Positions 33,033-42,165 of a DNA stretch of 64,000 nt are shown here, in pieces. A program made the position numbers and the translations under genes. Within the stretch, counting starts at the first letter, position 1; each line of letters opens with the position of its first letter. Origin of the DNA: Corynebacterium sp. 74A (GTDB taxonomy: Bacteria > Actinomycetota > Actinomycetes > Mycobacteriales > Mycobacteriaceae); NCBI RefSeq assembly GCF_008930665.1, contig NZ_PQMG01000003.1:1-64000 (forward strand), read 5' to 3'. Below the pieces are notes generated by a model, which worked only from the letters and a program-made list of their open reading frames with translations, was not told the DNA's origin and ran no database searches.

Positions 33033-33157
33033 TATGGGGGTGGCTCCTCCGGCACAGGTTCTCGCGATAACTATTGAGCAGAGTGAATAGATGCACCACC
33101 TGCCCCAGAGGTATCCCCCAGTAGAGGGGATTGTCGCGGGCGAAAGCGCCCTGAGCG

Positions 33158-33181
33158 GGCAGCGAGTAGGCGTCGATAAGC
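33158..33181 (+). repeat. Word-2 copy after the AtpI-like gene
   Basis: Ends TAGGCGTCGATAAGC, preceded by GGCAGCGAG. It is 19 bases after the AtpI-like gene's stop; the nucS-side copy (24111-24127) has the same distance to a stop. Confidence 0.8.
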
Positions 33182-33199
33182 ATCCGCCCGCAATCGCAG

Positions 33200-33622
33200 C
33201 TAGTTGATGGTGGTCACCTTCGTGGTCATAATTGCCCAAACCTCGGCGCCGAGCACGATCACCAGCGCCGCCACCGTGGTCACAACGAGCGCAATCGGAT
33301 CATAGAACGTCAAATCGCGCAGGGCCCACAGCACAATGATGAGCACGACGATCTTCACGAGCCAGCCGCCCAGTACCACCACACCCGTCATTTCCGGGGA
33401 GGTATGGGAGGTAAGAAGGGTGCTGAGCACGGTAAGCAACACGAAACCGCCACCAATAGCCGCGCCGAGGAGCACGCCCCACACCCCGGGGAGATCGCGG
33501 ATGAGCCACCACAGCAGCAAGGACACCACCGTCACGGCCACCAGTGCCAGCGAGCCCATCTTCATGGCGCGCACCAAGGGGCGCCGCGGATCATCGTATT
33601 GGGAGGCGGTTTTTTCAGTCAT
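33200..33622 (-). CDS. AtpI-like small membrane protein
   Basis: A 140-residue protein with four predicted membrane helices, upstream of the atp operon where actinobacteria keep an AtpI-type gene (possible c-ring assembly factor). The start at 33622 (MTEKTASQYDD) is more likely than the frame's first codon at 33649. A word-1 core (33641) lies in the short gap to wecA. Confidence 0.75.
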   Translation of the reverse strand: MTEKTASQYDDPRRPLVRAMKMGSLALVAVTVVSLLLWWLIRDLPGVWGVLLGAAIGGGFVLLTVLSTLLTSHTSPEMTGVVVLGGWLVKIVVLIIVLWALRDLTFYDPIALVVTTVAALVIVLGAEVWAIMTTKVTTIN

Positions 33623-33664
33623 AATGCGGAAATTGTACACACTACGCACAAGCGCAGCGCCCCG

Positions 33665-34864
33665 CTAGGAACCCCGCGCCACAGGGGTCGAGCTGCGGCG
33701 CATACGGCGCCCTTCCCCACTGCCTCGAGTACCTGCCGCGCGGCGCAGCGAAGGCAGCACCGTGAGAACCACGGCGAGCAGGGCGCTCACCCCGAAGATC
33801 ACGCCGGCGATGCGCGCCGGAAACACCGTAAACCCCACAGCGCCGAAGGCAACCACCGAGACCCAGGTGTACAAAATGAGCACCACGCGGCGGTGGGTGT
33901 GGCCGATGTCGAGCAGGCGATGATGCAGGTGCTTGCGGTCGGCGGCAAAGGGCGAGCGCCCCGCGGAGACGCGCCGCACCACCGCCAATACCAGATCCAG
34001 CACGGGGATGAAGATCGCTGCCGCTACCACGATGAAGGGGCTGAGCAGGGCGACGATGTCCTCGGTGCCGTAGAGGCTCATGTTGATCTTGCCCGAGGCG
34101 GAGGTGGCCGCGGCAGAAAGCAGCAGCCCGATGAGCATCGCTCCGGTATCGCCCATGAAAATCCGGGAAGGCTCGAAGTTATGCGGCAAGAAACCGGCAC
34201 ACACCCCCACCAGGGCAGCGGCAATAATGGCCGGTGGATAGGCCGAGACAGCCCCGCCTTGATCGTGCAGCACCGTCAGGGAGAATACGAGAATGGCCGC
34301 CCCGGCGATCATGCCCAGTCCTGCGGCGAGACCATCGATGCCATCGACGAAGTTAATGGCATTAATCAACGCCACTGTAAACACAGTGGTAAAGATCGTG
34401 GACTGGACACTGTCAAGGATGACGGTGGTGCCCTCGCCGAAAGGCACATAGATCAACGTCCACGACAGCCCGAGAGCGCTCATCACAATGGCGGCCAGAA
34501 TCTGGCCGATGAGCTTAGTGACGGCGTCGAGCTCGAAGATGTCATCGATCACACCCACCACAACAATCACGATGCTCGCCCAAAACACCGCATGCATTTC
34601 GGGGGTCATGGGCATAAAGCCACGCGTCAGCGCCGGCAGCTGGGAGGCCATCACCACCGCCAGCACCAGCCCGGTAAACATCGCTACCCCGCCGAGCTGT
34701 GGTTTCGGGATTGTGTGCACATCCCGATCCCGGATATCGGCCAGCAGCCCGGCGCGCACCACCGCATGCCGAATGATGCCCGTGGTGAGATAGGTGACCG
34801 CGCACGCCGCCAGCAAAATGAGCGCCAGCTCACGCAGGGGAACACCCGCTCCACCAGCGCCCAT
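33665..34864 (-). CDS. wecA: Decaprenyl-phosphate GlcNAc-1-phosphate transferase (WecA/TagO family)
   Basis: Loads a sugar phosphate on the lipid carrier to begin arabinogalactan linker synthesis in mycolata. A 399-residue membrane protein with about 11 helices. IPKPQLGGVAMF, NAINFVDGIDGLAAG with its catalytic aspartates, and FMGDTGAMLIG are the family motifs. The ATG at 34864 follows AAGGA at 7 bases. Confidence 0.93.
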   Translation of the reverse strand: MGAGGAGVPLRELALILLAACAVTYLTTGIIRHAVVRAGLLADIRDRDVHTIPKPQLGGVAMFTGLVLAVVMASQLPALTRGFMPMTPEMHAVFWASIVIVVVGVIDDIFELDAVTKLIGQILAAIVMSALGLSWTLIYVPFGEGTTVILDSVQSTIFTTVFTVALINAINFVDGIDGLAAGLGMIAGAAILVFSLTVLHDQGGAVSAYPPAIIAAALVGVCAGFLPHNFEPSRIFMGDTGAMLIGLLLSAAATSASGKINMSLYGTEDIVALLSPFIVVAAAIFIPVLDLVLAVVRRVSAGRSPFAADRKHLHHRLLDIGHTHRRVVLILYTWVSVVAFGAVGFTVFPARIAGVIFGVSALLAVVLTVLPSLRRAAGTRGSGEGRRMRRSSTPVARGS

Positions 34865-34924
34865 GGTGTTGTCCTTTCCTTCTCGTGCTACCCAGATGTA
34901 GCGCCTCAAGCCATATCCACTACT

Positions 34925-34939
34925 GCTACTACGCAGCAG
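34925..34939 (+). repeat. Word-1 copy
   Basis: GCTACTACGCAGCAG, in the 287-base spacer between wecA and sua5. The trailing bases differ from AGAG. I see no gene here; CGCCGCATGCT is repeated directly at about 35060-35090. Confidence 0.8.
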
Positions 34940-35151
34940 CGTGGCCCCTTAGATTGGCCCCACACCCTGTACACTCTTCGTCTCAGCAGTTTAGGCCACC
35001 GCCAGCACTCGCGGGGTGGCCGCGGCTCCGGTACGGGCCGATTGGTTTCTTTTCGCGCGCCGCCGCATGCTACACGCCGCCGCATGCTGCCGTACTGCCG
35101 CATCACCGCGCGCCGAGCGATGGCGACGTGAGCGGTACGTCCTCGTGTACT

Positions 35152-35808
35152 TTAGCGGGCGCGAAGCTGCTCTGGGTCGATCTCCAGCACCTCTGCGATC
35201 CGTTCCGCAGAGATTGCGCCCTCGCGGAGCAGCCGTGTCTTGTTTCCGGAGAGATCAACGATGCTCGAGGGCTGACCCATGGCGCACTCCCCACCGTTGA
35301 GATAGGTAGACACCGCGTTGCCGAGCTGCTGCTTGGCGTCGACAACGGTGGTGGCCGGTGGCTGTCCGGAGATATTGGCGCTGGATACGGCCATCGGGCC
35401 GGTTGCGCGCAGCAGTTCGATGGCCACGGGGTGCAGCGGCATGCGAAGCATCACGGTGCCGCGGGTATCGCCGAGGTTCCACAGCAAAGACGGTGCTTGT
35501 TCGATCACGATGGACAGCCCGCCGGGCCAAAAGGCCTCCACGAGGCGTTGTGCATTGGGCGTATAGGTGTGAACGAGGCCGCGTACTGTGTCCCAGCTTC
35601 CGATGAGTACCGGCACCGGCATATCTGGTCCCCGCCGCTTCGTGGCGAGGAGCTGATTCACCGCCTGATTATTGAAGGCATCGCATCCCAAGCCATAGAG
35701 GGTATCGGTAGGAAGAACAACAAGCTTTCCTTCCGCAACCTCGGCTGCGGCGGTGCGGACACCGAGCTCGCGCTTGTCATCTTGGGAGCAATCGAAGATC
35801 CGAGACAC
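35152..35808 (-). CDS. L-threonylcarbamoyladenylate synthase (Sua5/TsaC)
   Basis: First step of the t6A modification of tRNAs. The 218 residues have the YrdC fold: VLPTDTLYGLGCDAF (about residues 32-46), KRRGPDMPVPVLIG, and SSANISGQPP. The GTG at 35808 has AGGAGA 9 bases upstream. Normally follows prmC; here about 5.3 kb of other genes intervene. Confidence 0.94.
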   Translation of the reverse strand: MSRIFDCSQDDKRELGVRTAAAEVAEGKLVVLPTDTLYGLGCDAFNNQAVNQLLATKRRGPDMPVPVLIGSWDTVRGLVHTYTPNAQRLVEAFWPGGLSIVIEQAPSLLWNLGDTRGTVMLRMPLHPVAIELLRATGPMAVSSANISGQPPATTVVDAKQQLGNAVSTYLNGGECAMGQPSSIVDLSGNKTRLLREGAISAERIAEVLEIDPEQLRAR

Positions 35809-35984
35809 GTCGAATTCTCTCCTTATACGTCAGCGGCAATTGTGGTGGTGTAGCAAAAATAGTACGCCTCAGAGCACACGGCGCGATAACACCGTCCACG
35901 GCAGGCCGCCTATTCGGGTGCGTCCAGCTGCCGAGTGGCGAGGCTCCCAGCAGCGGCAGGTGGCTCCAGCGCACGGCGGCGGCG

Positions 35985-37016
35985 CTATAGTCCGCCGAAG
36001 AGAATACCTCCGACGATCACCGCGCTGAGGATGGAAAAGGCCAGCGCGAAGGGCACGAAACGCAGCACAAAGGCCTTGCCCCACATGCCGTATTGCATAG
36101 CGATGAGCTTAATATCCACCATCGGGCCCACCACGAGAAAGACGAGCTGCGCTGTGGGCGAGACATGGGTGAAGGAGGCGGCGATAAAGGCATCAGCCTC
36201 AGAACAGAGGCTGAGCACGATCGCCAGCGCCGCCATCACGGCGACGGCCATGAGCGGGTACTCGTTGATCGTCTCGAACCAGGAGCGCGGCACAGTCACC
36301 TTGATCAGTGCCGCGGCCATCGCGCCGAGAGCGAGGAAGCCCCCAGCGTTCATCAGATCGCTCAGTGCGGAGGCACGAAACACGTCCAGTTTCTTCGCGT
36401 GGCTGTGGTCGTGGCCGCGGCCGATGTCCATGTGCTCCTCTCCCCTGATGCTGATCCACATCCATCCCACGAGGATCGCGGCGGCGAGCGAGGCGAGAAA
36501 CCGCGCCCACACCATGAGGGGAAAACCATTGAAGGCCACGGCGGTAGAGACGAGCACCACCGGATTGATCGCTGGCGCGGCGAGCATGAACGCAAGTGCT
36601 GCAGCAGGCGGAATCCCGCGCCGAATCAGTGACCCACTCACCGGAACCGAGCCGCATTCACAACCCGGAAGTAGCAGACCGGAGCTGGCCACGGTGGGCA
36701 CGGCGAGAAATTCATTGCGCGGAGTGATTGTGCGTAGTGCAGTATCAGACACAAACGCCGAAATCGCCCCCGACACGATCACGCCGAGCACCAAGAAGGG
36801 CATGGCCTGCAGCGTGATGGCCACGGTGATCGAGGCCCAGGATTCCACTGCGCCGCTCATGGGCAGGATAGGCCCGCGGATGCGTACCACCAGCAACGCT
36901 ACGGCGAGCAGAGCTACCGCAACGACGGGAATGAGCCACCAGCTTCGCGTCCCTGTTCCGTGCCTGCGCTGGGACAGATCGCTCGCGGTGTGCGGGGGAT
37001 GCGCGTGCGTGGTCAT
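35985..37016 (-). CDS. UPF0718/DUF318-type permease
   Basis: A 343-residue membrane protein with about eight helices. LLPGCECGSVPVSG (about residues 115-128) and LCSEADAF are the family's hallmark cysteine motifs; a histidine-rich loop (GRGHDHSHAKK, about residues 199-209) suggests metal binding. It is 15 bases downstream of the TIGR03943-type gene, its usual partner. The substrate is unknown. A word-1 core lies at 36731. Confidence 0.85.
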   Translation of the reverse strand: MTTHAHPPHTASDLSQRRHGTGTRSWWLIPVVAVALLAVALLVVRIRGPILPMSGAVESWASITVAITLQAMPFLVLGVIVSGAISAFVSDTALRTITPRNEFLAVPTVASSGLLLPGCECGSVPVSGSLIRRGIPPAAALAFMLAAPAINPVVLVSTAVAFNGFPLMVWARFLASLAAAILVGWMWISIRGEEHMDIGRGHDHSHAKKLDVFRASALSDLMNAGGFLALGAMAAALIKVTVPRSWFETINEYPLMAVAVMAALAIVLSLCSEADAFIAASFTHVSPTAQLVFLVVGPMVDIKLIAMQYGMWGKAFVLRFVPFALAFSILSAVIVGGILFGGL

Positions 37017-37031
37017 CTCACACCTGCTTTC

Positions 37032-37847
37032 TTAGAGATAAGGGCGGTTGGGTTGATCGATCGGCTCAGTTTCTTCCACCCGCAGCACCGGCCATTGTTC
37101 GTCGGCAGCGGTGTCTACTGTGCCGCTGAGCTCGTACCACTGATCTGAAACTGGTTCCGCAAGGCCTTCTAGGCGTACTTGATAGGGAATGGCGTCGGCC
37201 GCGCAGCAATAGATCTTGAACCGCCCAAGAAACCAGTCTCCCTCCGCGCCTTCTGAGGCGAAGCCGACCACTCGGACTTGCACCCCATCGAGGTCCTCTT
37301 TGGAGCCAAAGTAGAAGCGGTTGGCGAGATCCTCGAGCGTGATCTCATTGACGTCATCGCGCGCCAGCTCGGGAAAGGCGATGGTGCCATCGGGATTGCG
37401 CTCCACCCGCACCAGTTGTTGGGCGCGTTGCGCCTGCGGATCCCCCATGCTTGTCGACGCCCCACCCACGGCCGCAGATCCCAACATCGACGCCCCTAAC
37501 GGGTCCGGCGCGCTCAACACCGCGAGTAGGACGGGCACAAGCAACACCCACGAGGTGGCGCGTACTGGGTGCTCCCCCGCTGCGGTGGCCGCGTCGAGCC
37601 GCACCCGCACGAGGGACCATACTCCCAAACCGAAAAGCGCCAGCCCGGTGAGAATCATGATCGGCCGAAAGAAGGGCTGCACATAGTTGTTGAGCTGCCC
37701 AGTGATCGCCAATACCAGCAACACGATGCTCAGCAGCACCACGATGGTGGAGGCCAGCACGGTAGAAAGGCCCTGTGCGGGGCTGGTCTCGCGCATCGTG
37801 GCGCAGCAGGCCTGCTGAGGCGGAGATGAATGCTCACACGGAGCCAT
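37032..37847 (-). CDS. TIGR03943/DUF1980-type permease-associated protein
   Basis: A 271-residue protein with two to three N-terminal membrane helices and a soluble C-terminal domain (about residues 140-271) ending in a repeated-strand module with IYCCAADAIPYQV. The N-terminus is rich in Cys and His (CEHSSPPQQACC). The pair with UPF0718 permease is often linked to zinc in other bacteria; that role is inferred here. The first ATG is used; AAAGGA stands 12 bases upstream. Confidence 0.78.
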   Translation of the reverse strand: MAPCEHSSPPQQACCATMRETSPAQGLSTVLASTIVVLLSIVLLVLAITGQLNNYVQPFFRPIMILTGLALFGLGVWSLVRVRLDAATAAGEHPVRATSWVLLVPVLLAVLSAPDPLGASMLGSAAVGGASTSMGDPQAQRAQQLVRVERNPDGTIAFPELARDDVNEITLEDLANRFYFGSKEDLDGVQVRVVGFASEGAEGDWFLGRFKIYCCAADAIPYQVRLEGLAEPVSDQWYELSGTVDTAADEQWPVLRVEETEPIDQPNRPYL

Positions 37848-37872
37848 GGTGAGTAGATGTCCTTTCCACGGG

Positions 37873-37889
37873 GCTACTACGCAGCAGAG
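37873..37889 (+). repeat. Word-1 copy, full length
   Basis: GCTACTACGCAGCAGAG, upstream of the permease pair. It is immediately followed by the CTGAA-AA-TTCAG palindrome. Confidence 0.85.
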
Positions 37890-37893
37890 TGAT

Positions 37894-37905
37894 CTGAAAA
37901 TTCAG
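37894..37905. promoter_or_regulatory. Palindrome CTGAAAATTCAG, possible operator
   Basis: CTGAA and TTCAG around AA, about 47 bases upstream of the TIGR03943-type gene. It may bind a regulator; no family is assignable. Confidence 0.3.
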
Positions 37906-37917
37906 TGTAGGTATCTG

Positions 37918-37949
37918 CGCGGCTAGGGCGCGCCACCGCCCTAGCCGCG
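37918..37949 (-). terminator. Perfect 13-bp hairpin after the phosphatase gene
   Basis: CGCGGCTAGGGCG and CGCCCTAGCCGCG around a CGCCAC loop, starting 4 bases after the phosphatase stop. There is no T-run, so it is a strong structure of terminator type or an mRNA 3' stabiliser. Confidence 0.7.
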
Positions 37950-37953
37950 AGAC

Positions 37954-40900
37954 CTAGGAGGTGCGGGAGCGACTGCTGAACAGAGCGATTCCGCCGACCA
38001 CAACGATCACCGCCACACCGGCCAGAATCCACCACACGGTGTGCGTATTCGAGGAGGTGGCGTCGTACTGCGCCTGTTTATCCCATTGCGGGCTGAGATC
38101 GATGACACCTGGATCCGTGTCGAGCTCGAGGGCATTGGCGGCCACGTAGAAAATATCTGTTTGATCCAACTGCCCCACCACGTTCTGTGCGCCAGGCCCA
38201 GAGGCGGCTACCTGAATCTGCGCCCCGGTGTGGGTCTGACCGCCGAGCGCCACGTCATCCTCATTGGAGGGCGCGGTGGCGTAGTTCATGGTCATCTCCA
38301 CTCCTGGGGTGGTGCCGGCCAGGGTGATGGTGCGGCCAGCTGTGATCGCCCCTGGGTTGGTGATCTGGGAGGTGTGGGCATGATCGGTGGTGGAGATGAT
38401 CAAGGTGGGCTCGCCGGTGGTCTTTACCCATTCGCGGACTGCGGCGAGGGTGGCGTCGTAGTCGCTGAATTCACCGAACTGGCCGCAGGCATCGGCGTCG
38501 TGGCCGGCCTTGTCCACCGAGGCGGCTTCAACCTGCAGCAAGAAGCCGGCGTCGTTACGCAATAAATCCAAAGCCGTGGTGGTCATCTGCTCCAGCGATG
38601 GGATCTCCGGGCCGCGCTCGCTATTGGCACTGCACTGCTGGGCGGGGGCGATGGCGCCGTCTTCGGTGGGGATCGATTGGGCATAGTGTCGCGGCAGATT
38701 GCCAGGTGCGAACAGACCCAGCACCGGGCTGCCGGTATGAGCGTCGCTGAGCCGCTGCATCTCCTCGGTGGTGCTGACAATCTGATAGCCCTGAGCTTCG
38801 GCGTTCTCGAGCACACTCTTACCTTCGGTCCAGTCGTTGCCCGCCCACATTCCGCCGCGTTGCACAATCTGCTCGAAGGCCTCGCGGCCGCCGCCAAGAG
38901 TCACATCGGCGCGCAGATCCACGATCTGCTCCGAGATCGACCCGAGTCCGCCATTCTCTCGATACTGCGAGTCCATGTCTGGGCCTTGACATTTCTCATT
39001 GTTCTTCTCCTTCTCCGGCCCATAGCACTTGCGGTTCAAGGCGTGAGTGGCGAAGGCTGCTGGGGTGGCATCTTGGACCTCAGCGGTGGTGACATTGCCG
39101 ATTTTCATGCCCTTGGCTTTGGCCAGCTCCGCCATGGTGGGCACCGGCACGCCGGTGACATCCACGCCCACCGCGCCGTTATAGGTTTTGATCCCCGAAT
39201 TCCACGCCGAGCCAGAGGCCGCGGAGTCGGTAACGAGATCCGGTTGGCCGGTGCTGCGGGAGAGCGCATAGGTGGTAGCACTGCCGGTGAAGTCGAAGTT
39301 GTCATAGCCAGGCAGCCGTCCCGAGGGGCCCACGAGATAGTTACGGGCCGAGGTGATCTCAGAATTACCGGTGCCATCAGAAATCATCAGCACCACATTC
39401 TTTGCCTTATCCGTAGACAGCCCGTGCCCCTGCTTGCCATACTGCGCGCAGTCTCCCGGCTGGGGCGCGCCGCCATCGGCGGTGACGAGATAGCACGTCT
39501 CGCGTACATCATCGCGTGCCTCGGCAGACTTCTTCAGGTCGATGCTCTGGAACGGAGAGGACTCAGCCACCTCCCAATCGCCGAGGCGCAGCGCATTGGC
39601 CATCACATAAAACATGTCTGTTTGGTCGATCGTGCCGATCACATTCTCTGCTCCTGGACCGAAAGCAGCCACGCGCAGCTCGGCACCATTGTGCTGGGTG
39701 GAGAATTTCTCCTTCCCTTCGATCACCTCTGAGGGCAGCGTGCCATAGCCGACGGCCTGGCCCACTCCATCGTTGGTGGCCAAGCGGGTCGCGGGGCTGA
39801 CCGACTCCGCACTATCGGGAATGATCTGCGCCGAATGGGCGTGATCGGCAGCCAGCAACACCAAGGTGTTGCCATCGGCGCGGGCAAAGTCGAGGGCTTC
39901 TTGGATAGCCTCGTCGATGCGCTCGACCTCACCAATCATTCCGCACGCATCGGCGGCGTGATTGCGCTTATCAATGCTGGCGGATTCCACCTGCAGAAAA
40001 AATCCGGTCTCGGCCTCAGGATCGTCCAGCAGCCGCAGGGCCGTGGAGGTCATCTCGGCCAACTCGGGCTCACTACCGATGTCATTGGCGCTACAGGTCT
40101 CGGGCGGCTTCTGCGCCCCACCGACGGTGGCCGTCGAGGGGGCGAAACGGGTGGTGAGATTGCCGTCGTTGAACAACCCCAGCACCGGCTCCTCCTGTGA
40201 GGCCCGCTCTACAGCGGCCAACTCCTCGGCAGTGGTGACGACGGTGTAGCCGGCGTCGGTGGCGTTATCAAGCACGCTGCGGCCTTCCTGCCAGGTCATC
40301 GTGCTATCCAGATAGGGGGTGCGCGCCGGGCCACCCTCCTGCACGATCTCGCGGAAGGATTCCATGCCGCCGCCGAGGGTGATATCGGCGCGGGTTTCCA
40401 CCAGCTGCTCCGAAATGGATCCCAATCCGCCATTGTTGCGATACTGCGCCGAGTACTCGCCTCCTTGGCAGCGTTCGTGCTTGTCCTCTTCCGGCCCATA
40501 GCACTTGCGCCCCACCGCATGCGCCGCGAGCGCCGCTGGGGTGGCATCCTGGATTTCCGAGGTGGTGACATTGCCCGTGCGCATGCCCGCTTTTTTGGCC
40601 ATTTCGACGATATTCGGCACCGGCTCGCCCTCAAGGTCCACGCCGATGGCGCCGTTATAAGTTTTAGTGCCGCTCGTCCACGCAGTGGCGGAGGCGGCCG
40701 AGTCTGTGACGAGGTTGAAGCTGCCGTCGCGGTCAATGGAGTGATGGGTGTAGGTGCCGGTGGCGGGCAGGTTATCGATGCCCTCGAACCGTCCGCCCGC
40801 GCCCTTGAGATAATTCCGGGCTGCGGTAATGGTTTGTTGATCCATGCCATCGCCCACGATGAGGATCACGTTGCGGGCGGTCTCCGCACTCCGGCCCGGC

Positions 40901-41109
40901 CCCGCGGTGCCGAAGCGAGCGCAGTCGCCTGGCCCAGGAGCGCGGACAGTGCCGTCGTCAGTGATGGAGATGCAGTCGCCGCCGTCGCTGGGTGGGGTGG
41001 GTGTTGCTGTGTCCTCGGCATGGCCGAGCGGGGCTAGTCCGAATCCGGTGAGTGCTGCGATGAGCAGGCCCGATGCGCACAGTCGGGGCACTCGAGTCGA
41101 TATCGCCAT
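37954..41109 (-). CDS. Tandem-fused alkaline phosphatase, membrane-anchored, two complete domains
   Basis: At 1051 residues this is more than twice a normal PhoA. A signal peptide (residues 1-31) precedes two whole alkaline phosphatase domains (about 60-510 and 550-1000). Both keep the active sites: metal Asp87/Asp578, nucleophile Ser137/Ser629 in VTDSAAS, Asp380/His384 and Asp866/His870, Asp422-His423 and Asp909-His910, and late His473/His960. A single membrane helix (about 1025-1044) and basic SSRSRTS end it, so it is probably displayed outside the membrane. The start is the ATG at 41109. It may supply phosphate in scarcity; no clear Pho box is seen. Confidence 0.9.
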   Translation of the reverse strand: MAISTRVPRLCASGLLIAALTGFGLAPLGHAEDTATPTPPSDGGDCISITDDGTVRAPGPGDCARFGTAGPGRSAETARNVILIVGDGMDQQTITAARNYLKGAGGRFEGIDNLPATGTYTHHSIDRDGSFNLVTDSAASATAWTSGTKTYNGAIGVDLEGEPVPNIVEMAKKAGMRTGNVTTSEIQDATPAALAAHAVGRKCYGPEEDKHERCQGGEYSAQYRNNGGLGSISEQLVETRADITLGGGMESFREIVQEGGPARTPYLDSTMTWQEGRSVLDNATDAGYTVVTTAEELAAVERASQEEPVLGLFNDGNLTTRFAPSTATVGGAQKPPETCSANDIGSEPELAEMTSTALRLLDDPEAETGFFLQVESASIDKRNHAADACGMIGEVERIDEAIQEALDFARADGNTLVLLAADHAHSAQIIPDSAESVSPATRLATNDGVGQAVGYGTLPSEVIEGKEKFSTQHNGAELRVAAFGPGAENVIGTIDQTDMFYVMANALRLGDWEVAESSPFQSIDLKKSAEARDDVRETCYLVTADGGAPQPGDCAQYGKQGHGLSTDKAKNVVLMISDGTGNSEITSARNYLVGPSGRLPGYDNFDFTGSATTYALSRSTGQPDLVTDSAASGSAWNSGIKTYNGAVGVDVTGVPVPTMAELAKAKGMKIGNVTTAEVQDATPAAFATHALNRKCYGPEKEKNNEKCQGPDMDSQYRENGGLGSISEQIVDLRADVTLGGGREAFEQIVQRGGMWAGNDWTEGKSVLENAEAQGYQIVSTTEEMQRLSDAHTGSPVLGLFAPGNLPRHYAQSIPTEDGAIAPAQQCSANSERGPEIPSLEQMTTTALDLLRNDAGFLLQVEAASVDKAGHDADACGQFGEFSDYDATLAAVREWVKTTGEPTLIISTTDHAHTSQITNPGAITAGRTITLAGTTPGVEMTMNYATAPSNEDDVALGGQTHTGAQIQVAASGPGAQNVVGQLDQTDIFYVAANALELDTDPGVIDLSPQWDKQAQYDATSSNTHTVWWILAGVAVIVVVGGIALFSSRSRTS

Positions 41110-41303
41110 GATGCTGTTGTATCCCTTTTAGCTATCCACGTCGGGAGCCAACTCGCCGTCGCTGCTCTAGGAAACCGCAGCGGGCACTGAGGTGGCTCGG
41201 GCATAGTCGATGCCTCAAGGGATCACTCTAAAAAGGGAGCGTGACACGGCCCGTACCGTGACGCTACACACATGTGAATACTCGGTGACGAATAAGAAAC
41301 TTG
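41110..41303. other. Spacer upstream of the phosphatase gene
   Basis: 194 bases with no gene. It contains an imperfect inverted repeat (CACGG-N6-CCGTG, 41245-41260) and repeated GTGAC/GTCAC words that could be regulator half-sites. The identity is open. Confidence 0.4.
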
Positions 41304-42164
41304 TTAGTTTCGGAAAGCTATCACGAATCGATGGATGCCATTAAGATCGTCGAGCACCTCGGCGGGACTGAAGGCTCCACACCGATCAAGGGCGGCCCGC
41401 ACTAACTGTGAGGTGGCATCATCATGTTCGATCCCCACTGCTCCACCGGGGCGAAGCAGCCGCGCCAGCACGGGAATCATCGGCTCGATCACGCTCATCC
41501 CGTCCGCACCAGCGAATACTGCCGCATGAGGATCGGCGGCCACCTCTGGCTCGACGACGCTGTCCTCCGGCACGTACGGCGGGTTCGTCACTATCAGATC
41601 CACCTGGCCATCCAGCGCCCTAAGCAGCTGCGGATCGGTGGCGTCACCCGCGAGCACCTCGAGGTTCGGGTACTGCGCGGCGTTCTGCGTAGTATATTCC
41701 CGCGCCCGCGCACTCAGCTCCACCGCGCTCACCCGCGCCTGCGGCACAGCCGCGGCAATCCAGCAGGCCAGCGCGCCCGAACCGGTGCACAGATCCACCA
41801 CGCGGGGCGCGGCTATCCCCGCGTGCATCATGTCCTCTAGGCGCTGCACGGCCCATTCGGCGAGTACCTCGGTTTCGGGGCGCGGAATGAATACCCCGGG
41901 CCCCACGGCAAGGTCGAGGGGGCCGAAGGCGGCGCTGCCGAGAATGTGCTGGAGCGGCTCCCTGGTGGTGCGGCGAGAAAGGAGTTCCTCGAAGTCCGTG
42001 GGTCGGGGCAGAACGTCACCGTGATGAAAAAACAGGCGGGAGCGGTCGATGCCGAGGTGGTGGGCGAGCAGCGAGGAGGCGTCGTGAAGCGCAGAAGAGC
42101 AACCGCTCGCGGCGAGACGAGCGGTTGCTTTCTGTAGTGCTTGACGGACCGTGAGGTCGGTCAC
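41304..42164 (-). CDS. prmC: Release factor glutamine methyltransferase PrmC (HemK)
   Basis: Methylates the GGQ glutamine of RF1 and RF2. The start is the GTG at 42164, one base after the prfA stop with GGAG inside the end of prfA; it gives 286 residues. The motif IVTNPPYVPEDSVV (about residues 186-199) is diagnostic and VVDLCTGSGALA is the SAM loop. The frame upstream to 42440 is antisense overlap. A word-1 core lies at 41686. Confidence 0.95.
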   Translation of the reverse strand: MTDLTVRQALQKATARLAASGCSSALHDASSLLAHHLGIDRSRLFFHHGDVLPRPTDFEELLSRRTTREPLQHILGSAAFGPLDLAVGPGVFIPRPETEVLAEWAVQRLEDMMHAGIAAPRVVDLCTGSGALACWIAAAVPQARVSAVELSARAREYTTQNAAQYPNLEVLAGDATDPQLLRALDGQVDLIVTNPPYVPEDSVVEPEVAADPHAAVFAGADGMSVIEPMIPVLARLLRPGGAVGIEHDDATSQLVRAALDRCGAFSPAEVLDDLNGIHRFVIAFRN

Positions 42165-42165
42165 G

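Larger units (their letters stand above)
32725..33199. other. Spacer between atpI-like gene and atpB
   Basis: 475 bases without a gene, holding two stem-loops (32970-32984 and 33012-33032) and a word-2 copy (33158-33181). On the minus strand the first stem is followed by a T-run, so some transcripts from upstream may end here and atpB probably has its own promoter. Confidence 0.65.

Noticed and set aside
33404..35131. A 575-codon plus-strand frame
   Set aside because: Antisense to the AtpI-like gene and wecA. The product is low-complexity, rich in His, Arg and Gly.
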